A stretch of DNA of 64,000 bases from assembly GCA_021399445.1 (NCBI GenBank), contig JAJTUQ010000006.1, positions 3,596,001-3,660,000 on the forward strand, read 5' to 3'. Below the pieces are notes generated by a model. It had not been told where the DNA came from and made no database searches. It saw nothing but the letters and a program-made list of their open reading frames with translations. A program made the position numbers and the translations under genes. Source of the DNA: Xylogone sp. PMI_703 (lineage: Eukaryota > Ascomycota > Leotiomycetes). Shown piece by piece: positions 57,936 through 64,000 of this stretch (position 1 is the stretch's first letter; every line of letters starts with the position of its first letter).

Positions 57936-59514
57936 ATGAGTTCTACAAAGGACCATCCCGCGCAAGCTGATATGATGGGAAAATCAGGAGAGCCGGTCGA
58001 ATTTGAGTTTGGAGGCTCTTTAGGAGCGGCTGCATTGATGATAGGTTATCCCTCCCTCATGTACTACATGTGGATTGGAGCAACATACTACGATGGACAA
58101 CTGCCTCTACCCAGCTCTACAGAGACTTGGTCGGACTTTAGCCGCGATCTGTTGAGTCTAGTTTATGAGGGCGCTTTTCCAACATCTAGGGCGTGGACGA
58201 TATACTGGTCGTTCTTCATCGTGGAAGCTCTATTTTATTGCTTCATGCCGGGGATCTGGGGATATGGTAAGCCTCTTCCACATGAAAGTGGAAGACAGCT
58301 TAAGTATTACTGCTCCGCTTATTGTAGCTTTTATGCTACTATCTTACTCGCTGCCATCCTTCACGTCACCGGGGTATTCTATCTCTACACAATAATTGAC
58401 GAGTTCGGGCACATCATGTCAGTGGCTATCATATCGGGTTTTCTTAACAGCTTCATTGCATATTTCTCTGCGTTCTGGCGCGGGCGGACACACCGCCTAA
58501 CTGGCCATCGAGTCTATGACTTCTTCATGGGCGCCGAGCTGAACCCACGAATTGGGATACTCGACTTCAAGATGTTCTACGAAGTTAGGATTCCTTGGTT
58601 TATTCTCTTTTTACTAAGTTCTGCTGCTGCCGTTCGCCAGTATGAGACATACGGATATGTCTCGGGTGAAGTCATGTTCCTAGTCATGGCGCATTTTCTG
58701 TATGCAAATGCTTGCGCTAAAGCAGAGCAGTTGATCATTACAAGCTGGTAAGCTTCCTGACCATTAATTCGACATTGCAGTGATTGCAGTTTTAGTTTTA
58801 CTGACAATTCCTCATTCAGGGATATGTACTTCGAGAAACTGGGATTCATGTTGACTTTTTGGAACCTTGCGGGAGTTCCGTTCTCATACTGTCATTGTAC
58901 TTTATACTTAGCCAACAGAGATCCTGCTGAATATCACTGGAATCCATACGCTTTAACAACATTGTTCCTAGCATATCTCTTTATGTACTGGGTTTGGGAC
59001 ACATGCAACAGTCAGAAGAATGGGTTTCGACAGATGGAGCGCGGTCAACTTGTCCATCGCAATACTTTCCCTCAATTGCCGTGGCAGATCATTCAAAATC
59101 CGAAGGCTATCAAGACTTCAACAAGCGATCGAATTCTTGCTGATGGCTGGTTTGGCATGGCGCGAAAGCCTCACTATACATGCGACGCGTTCTTTGCAAT
59201 CTGTTGGGGATTGATCACTGGATTCAAGTAAGTCTGCGACGTACATATAATGCGTATCTGCAACGCCATTTGCGGTTCGTAGTTAGACCACTACTGATTG
59301 CCAATTAGGAGCCCTTTTCCCTGGTTTTATCCCGTCTTCTTCTGCATCATGATTGTCCATCGAACAAGACGTGATGTGATGAAGTGCCGACGACGGTACG
59401 GCGATGCCTGGAAGCAGTACGAGAAAGAGGTTCCATACCTGTATATTCCCGTAAGTATTCTTTGCCTGATGTTATAGAGAGTACTAACAAGGTATGTGGC
59501 AGTATATATTTTAG
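57936..59514 (+). CDS. ERG4-like: ERG4-type sterol C-24(28) reductase, 457 aa
   Basis: Exons 57936-58747, 58820-59227, 59309-59450 and a 12-nt last exon 59503-59514 give 457 codons. The product matches Delta(24(24(1)))-sterol reductase, the last step of ergosterol synthesis (ER membrane, NADPH). N-terminal [20 protein letters not shown], then several helices; [20 protein letters not shown] and [71 protein letters not shown] (the sterol reductase signature); [11 protein letters not shown]; and [20 protein letters not shown] near the C-terminus. All core motifs are present and length is normal. Accessory location suggests a paralogue of the housekeeping ERG4, but that needs the genome. The last exon codes only Tyr-Ile-Phe-stop. 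An in-frame TTG two codons upstream is not used here. Confidence 0.9.
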
Positions 59515-59956
59515 CGATATCATAGAACATATCACTGTTTGTTAAACCAAATCAATACTACTTACAGCAATAAGAATGTAATTTAATGCGACTGTATAAC
59601 TATATGGGGAGTTGATGGTGGTTTCAAGTATTATCAGATGATTCATGTGACGAAGCTTAAGCGATCTGAGAAGGGGGAGGGGATATGAAGACACACTGAT
59701 TCGAACAACATTCATGAATCTACATATAACCTTTATTTATTATCAAGCTAGAATTCTAACAGAAATTTATCTTTTTAGATACTAGCCCTATGTTTTCAGC
59801 TATCCGTAACTTCTTTTTCACAGTTGGTGTTACGACCGGCCTTGTGGTAGATCCCCCGCCGATTGATCCCAGCCTTGCTGAACTTTATTATCCAAATGGG
59901 ACAAGAAAGACCATTGCATACGGGCCTAGTTGGCCAGTTGAACCTTGGCAACGTAC
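59515..59956. other. Intergenic; small open frame of unknown status
   Basis: A 70-codon plus-strand frame at 59790-60002 (start FSAIRNFFFTVGVTTGLVV, ending in the inverted-repeat arm) looks somewhat protein-like but has no recognised family. It may be the 5' scrap of a gene truncated where the inverted repeat was formed. Confidence 0.4.
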
Positions 59957-60187
59957 CGTGTTCGAGGGCCCTATGCATGGCCATCTCGCGGCGGTGTCAT
60001 AATTGTTCTAGCCCATACGTGAATATGTTCTAGGCTAGAGGGGATAGTACCAAGTTCCACCGCAAAGCGCGTGGCATGTATTCAGCGAACCCCTTTGGCA
60101 GCGTATCTACCTTGAACATATTCACGTATGGGCTAGAACAATTATGACACCGCCGCGAGATGGCCATGCATAGGGCCCTCGAACACG
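59957..60187. repeat. 74-bp perfect inverted repeat with 83-bp spacer
   Basis: Left arm 59957-60030 and right arm 60114-60187 are perfect reverse complements over 74 bp (left arm starts CGTGTTCGAGGGCCCTATGC); the spacer is 60031-60113. Beyond the arms homology stops at once. Transcribed, the structure would form a long stable hairpin. The left arm contains the end of a small plus-strand open frame. No mismatches are present, so the inversion is young or maintained, or it could be an assembly fold-back. Arms of this length and perfection are unusual outside inverted transposon ends. Confidence 0.85.
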
Positions 60188-60849
60188 ATTTGGATTGACC
60201 GTTCATACACGTCGGATATTGATTTACACACAGCTCGATAATAGGTGAAAGAGATCTTTCACCCTACATGCGATCTTTCCTTAACGGTGAGTTCAAGTTG
60301 GCTGATATGGCTACGGCTACCTTATCATGTACGTGCCATTATCCACACGTAGTTCGACCCTGCAACTCGATTCATGCCGACAATCAGACAAATTCACATA
60401 AGGAATCCAATGATATTCAAAACTACCCTTTGCATTTGCACGAAGATGTGGAAAACCCAATGGGAAAACCACTTCAAGGGTTATAAAATTTTATATATAC
60501 GTAAAACCGTCCAATATCGAGTCCATAATGAAGGAATTCCTCGCCGCACCACTTCATACGTTGGGTACAACTGAAACGAACAACAGAAACTTCTTTTGCA
60601 CCAAAACCATCCACATTCGATAACCAAGTGGTCTAATCAGTCTCGTAAAGCCCGAAAGTTACCGCTACTATTTGAAGCCTTGTCGTTAGCGATTGGTTGA
60701 GCCCGTGAGGAAATTTCCTTACCTTGTAAGAGAACCTGAATTAATCGTTATTTAGTTTAGCTAACAATTCAAAAATGAGTAATATTTACCCTGTTTCAAT
60801 GATTATTGTCAGCAATTTGCTAATCACACAATAACAACACGTTTGGGCA
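60188..60849. other. Intergenic region, no gene seen
   Basis: Contains a short hairpin (GTGAAAG...CTTTCAC near 60,246) and short open frames without family features. Confidence 0.5.
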
Positions 60850-61237
60850 CTAGATTTGGCCCCGCTTCTTCATCGTGCTCATCGAAGCTGTAGATAAAGA
60901 GGGAGGAATTATCGGAGTACTACTCACAGTAGCTGCGGGTGTTAATAGACTATTTTGAGACAATTATAGTTAGTAATATTAGATGTCCTTAACTACTGAA
61001 AATTAGATATCGTATCTACTTACTTGTTTCCAAGGTCTTGTTGTCAGTAGTTAGCTAAATAAATAAATTTCTCTAAACCAGATAAAAAAGTCACTTGCCC
61101 TAGTTCATAGTTATAAGTAAAATAAAAACTTCAAGAAAGATATATTTATGTAGACTCACTGCTTCTTCTTCTACCGGAGCAGCAAATGTCATCGCTCCGA
61201 GAAGGAATATTTCAAGAACAAAGCTGCGGAAATACAT
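60850..61237 (-). CDS. Candidate small secreted peptide gene, splicing unresolved
   Basis: ATG 61237 starts a signal-peptide-like sequence (YFRSFVLEIFLLGAMTFAAP) followed by VEEEA, and is then met by GTGAGT, a consensus donor. Downstream are several intron-like signals (ACTGACAACAAG, GTAAGT, ACTAACT...AAATAG, GTGAGT...CTACAG), so a gene with tiny exons is likely. One frame near the end reads LTPAATVSSTPIIPPSL and then TMKKRGQI before TAG at 60850; KKR is a Kex2-type processing site, as in secreted peptide precursors. I could not find a splice path that joins the signal peptide to this tail in frame. Either the model is incomplete or the gene is broken. Confidence 0.3.
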
Positions 61238-61577
61238 TATAAAGATGAAATAAAATATTGTATCAAGTACAGCAGAAAATATTGAGCTTGAAATTCCTGG
61301 TCTTCGGAGCCGTTTAAAATATCTATCAAGTTTGAAAGGAAGTTGATAGCTCTTTATATATTGTCTCTCTATAAAGTAACAGGAAATAAAACTAGTTGAA
61401 GCCAATTACGATGGGTTGCAAGGTTGCAACCCATTTAAACTCGATTATCTCGGCGATCTTCGAGGATACTGCAACTATTCCACGTTATCCACAGCTTTTG
61501 TACTATTCTCTGTTATCTCGATCCTTCGCAAAACGCAATTTAACAACACTCGTATCTGCAACCAGATACAAATACGG

Positions 61578-61856
61578 CTAACAGCTGCAGTAGACCGCAT
61601 ATTCAAGGATCACCCGATGGTATACATTCAAATAAGCTCCTTCCTTTTCAGACGAACAAACTTCTGACAGCAGATTTGCAACGTTAGCGCGCATGGCAGT
61701 CGCCGCTCCTGTATTAGATAAGGAAAGGAGGGCAGCGTTATGAGTCGCCTTGTTTTTCGATGCTTCGTATATACTGCCTACAAGGGCGATTAAGCCCCCT
61801 AAGGTTTTAGAGAATTGCTGGAAGGTCGGTTGCCGACAACCGAATATCCGGAGCAT
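61578..61856 (-). other. 92-codon open frame of unknown status
   Basis: The minus-strand frame from ATG 61856 looks protein-like (QPTFQQFSKTLGGLIALVGS, IYEASKNKATHNAALLSLSN, AMRANVANLLSEVCSSEKEG). It may be the N-terminal exon of a larger protein, since helical N-terminal regions of this kind occur in fungal NLR-like and ankyrin proteins, but no continuation was found and no family is claimed. Confidence 0.3.
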
Positions 61857-64000
61857 GAATGTTTAGTGATCTTTCTCTGAGAATAATTCAAAATTGATTA
61901 GAACAACTTATAGTGTCTCCAGAAATTCAGTTAAGCTCTGAGGCAACCCTGGGTTATTTATATTTGGTAACTAGTGTTGATTTCTAATTTGACTACTGTG
62001 GTTTAGTAAAGCAATCACGAAAAGAAACATTATGAGGAAAGGAGATTGGGGAGGCTCAAGCCACTCATTTTCCATTATATCGGGCTGCGAAACCTATTAG
62101 GGATGCGTGTGACCTTTGACTTTGAGCAGAGCTATCCAGTATTCAGTTCACATACGTTTTTGTTGGAAAGGTTATGGCAAATAACAATGTAGCATATAAC
62201 TGACCTGAGCTACTGAATAAAAGCAATTGAATAGTAGTAAGGGAGGCATATGTACAGTCCTCTATCGCGCTCAATATTTCCCTGTATTTGACATCCCTAC
62301 TACGCAGCTTTAGTAGTTGTACGTAATTTCAGATCTACTTAGCAGTCCGCAAATGCAAGGCATAAGTGATACCTTAGGTTTGAATGGCTCCTTTTTGAAT
62401 TTGCAAGATCTGAGATTGTACTACCGTATTTCACGGACCTGTGAACTTGATTTGTTCAAGGCCTTACAATAGGACGTGTCAGAAATAGCCAGTAATTACT
62501 GGATGTAAGCTACCTTATGAGTTCGAAGACGATATCAATGACTCCGAGCCCATCAACTTTACATTATATTCATTGCGTTAACAAAATTATAAAATCTCCA
62601 CAATTTATGTAACTTTAACTATGGAAGTACAAAAGATAAGTATTTACGCAGCAGGAGAAATGCATAAGCAATAACTCTATGTATATCTGGTTATAGAAGC
62701 TGCCAAGGTTGATTAAGTCAGTATGAGATGTATGATATCATGAAATGATTGAAGAGTTACTATCTAATAAAGGTACGTAAAGGTCTCTCCTGATGATGCT
62801 GTGCAAATACTTAACCGCTGTACGATTGCATGAAAAGGAAATATATTAATTTCAAAATAAACGACTTCAATTTTAACAATAGTTTTGTTTAATGTATTAC
62901 ACTTGTCTGACTTGAGCATCTAGAAACCTTACGTGATGAGAAATACAGCTCTCCTTAAGGCGGAACCGTGTAAAATAGCCGTCATTGGTATTCTTTTCTT
63001 CATTGGAGCAATTTTTCGAGACTTCTTCCCTTTTCAAAAGCTTATATTTTCTGTTGCAAAGATACGGAAGGGAATGAGTCCTACGGAAATTGATGCGAGC
63101 ACTGGCTCAAGTAGAGACCTGGTTATTTTGACGACCATCTGTGTTCCTGAACTAATAACCTTCATCAATAGTTTCCAGAAACTCCGTTCATCTTGCCCCT
63201 AAGACCTCTATGGGTTATCCTCTCGCCTTCACTAGTAGACGAAGTCAAAACACTGCCGGTGAGCAAAATGTCTTCAGATAGACTTACTTTCAATGGGGCA
63301 CAAATTTCCTGTTGGAATGTAAATTGGTTTCGCAAACGCTTTTCTATCCTACCTCCCTAGTAAATCCTGATGCAGTTCTCAGCAAGAAATCCTAGCCACC
63401 ACGTAGTGAATTTTATCCATGGCGGTATGGGGCCATCCACACTAGAGGAAGTGAGGAAAACATGCATCAGTTCGTTTCTGCGGATCGAAATAACACTATA
63501 TTCGGCGCTAGCCCACATGCTTCTTGAGGGAAATTCTTTGATAGCCACCAGATAAAGATCGTTATGTTGGAGCTGTTGAAAGGTAAGATCTTGCACTTGG
63601 ACCCAACGACGATATTGAGGGGCAAAATGGTTATACTTGACCTAAAACATTGGAGTTCATCGTTTTATTTGTCTGGCCCACTTACAAAGGGTTAATTACA
63701 TCAAGGCTCTGGGAGATGCAGATTAGTGGGAGGCGAAATGAGTTCTGTAACAACTGCCCCGTAAAATGCAAAGTATCCACTCCCACTCCGAGCACTATTT
63801 ACATGAATCTGTTTGTATGAGCCTCTAATGACTGTAATCCTAAGCTCGATCCGACCTACGGTGTGAGTGCTATGTAAGTATGTCGGTATCAATGAGAGCA
63901 TATTTGTGCGTATGTCTTAACTTCGTCTGTTTTAAGGGGGGTGTAATCAACCATTTCCTACCTCCAAATTCCTTACTAAAATGGGGCGCATTTTAGAATA
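61857..64000. other. Gene-poor right end
   Basis: Only short open frames are present (62933-63202 plus, 63357-63596 minus, 63701-63901 minus). Around 62,940-63,330 the minus strand reads fairly protein-like in shifting frames (SFWKLLMKVISSGTQMVVK, then a stop), suggesting a decayed gene of unknown family. Nothing could be assigned. Confidence 0.4.

Noticed and set aside
1..64000. tRNA or rRNA genes, CRISPR arrays and telomeric repeats
   Set aside because: I looked for T-loop-like GGTTCRANNCC boxes, evenly spaced direct repeats and TTAGGG arrays and found none convincing. Isolated GGTTC words (e.g. near 23,265) lack a matching stem set.

Overview
The window looks like an accessory, possibly subtelomeric, stretch of a filamentous ascomycete (Pezizomycotina) genome. 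The evidence is small introns (about 45-110 bp) with GTRNGT donors and CTRAC-type branch sites, fungal families (HET domains, Zn2Cys6 regulators, FAS1/GPI wall protein, CYP52-type P450, ERG4, DUF6590), and very AT-rich blocks full of repeat relics whose stop codons and altered catalytic residues fit C-to-T/G-to-A repeat-induced point mutation (RIP). No species is assigned. All splice models were read by eye. For every gene called intact the exon lengths add up to a whole number of codons.

Layout. Positions 1-12,540 are an AT-rich graveyard: a plus-strand Ty3/gypsy pol with its 3' LTR (4162-4755), a minus-strand fragment of a second gypsy clade (4756-6906), a minus-strand LTR of the first family (6907-7503) with the 3' end of its element, and a small TGTGG...CCACA LTR (11281-11495). 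Positions 12.5-18.7 kb hold gene relics between further AT-rich blocks: an unknown minus-strand pseudogene, an ankyrin scrap, and a HET protein that survives only as its C-terminal half.

Positions 18.9-33.1 kb hold mostly intact genes: a six-exon membrane protein, a DUF6590 protein, a small Zn2Cys6 regulator whose sixth cysteine is glycine, a Baeyer-Villiger monooxygenase, a broken membrane-protein gene, and a GPI-anchored fasciclin protein whose first FAS1 domain is split by a long Thr-rich repeat. Positions 34-40 kb carry two HET genes around a broken DUF7730-like gene. Positions 41-52 kb carry an intact P450, a pseudogene cluster (amino acid permease, aspartate aminotransferase, pyruvate decarboxylase), a small secreted protein and an aldehyde dehydrogenase. 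A Tc1/mariner element (DD34E, dead transposase, TIRs and TA duplication intact) occupies 53.2-54.8 kb. A Zn2Cys6/Fungal_trans_2 regulator and an ERG4-type sterol C-24(28) reductase are divergently transcribed at 55.2-59.5 kb, followed by a 74-bp perfect inverted repeat. The last 4 kb hold little that can be supported.

How the genes relate. The HET loci suggest a non-self recognition neighbourhood with turnover of paralogues. The monooxygenase, P450 and aldehyde dehydrogenase are chemically compatible with oxidative breakdown of aliphatic substrates, but they are not contiguous and joint action is only inference. The regulator-ERG4 pair is the best candidate for a functional unit, because it shares one promoter region with repeated ATTGG-containing motifs.
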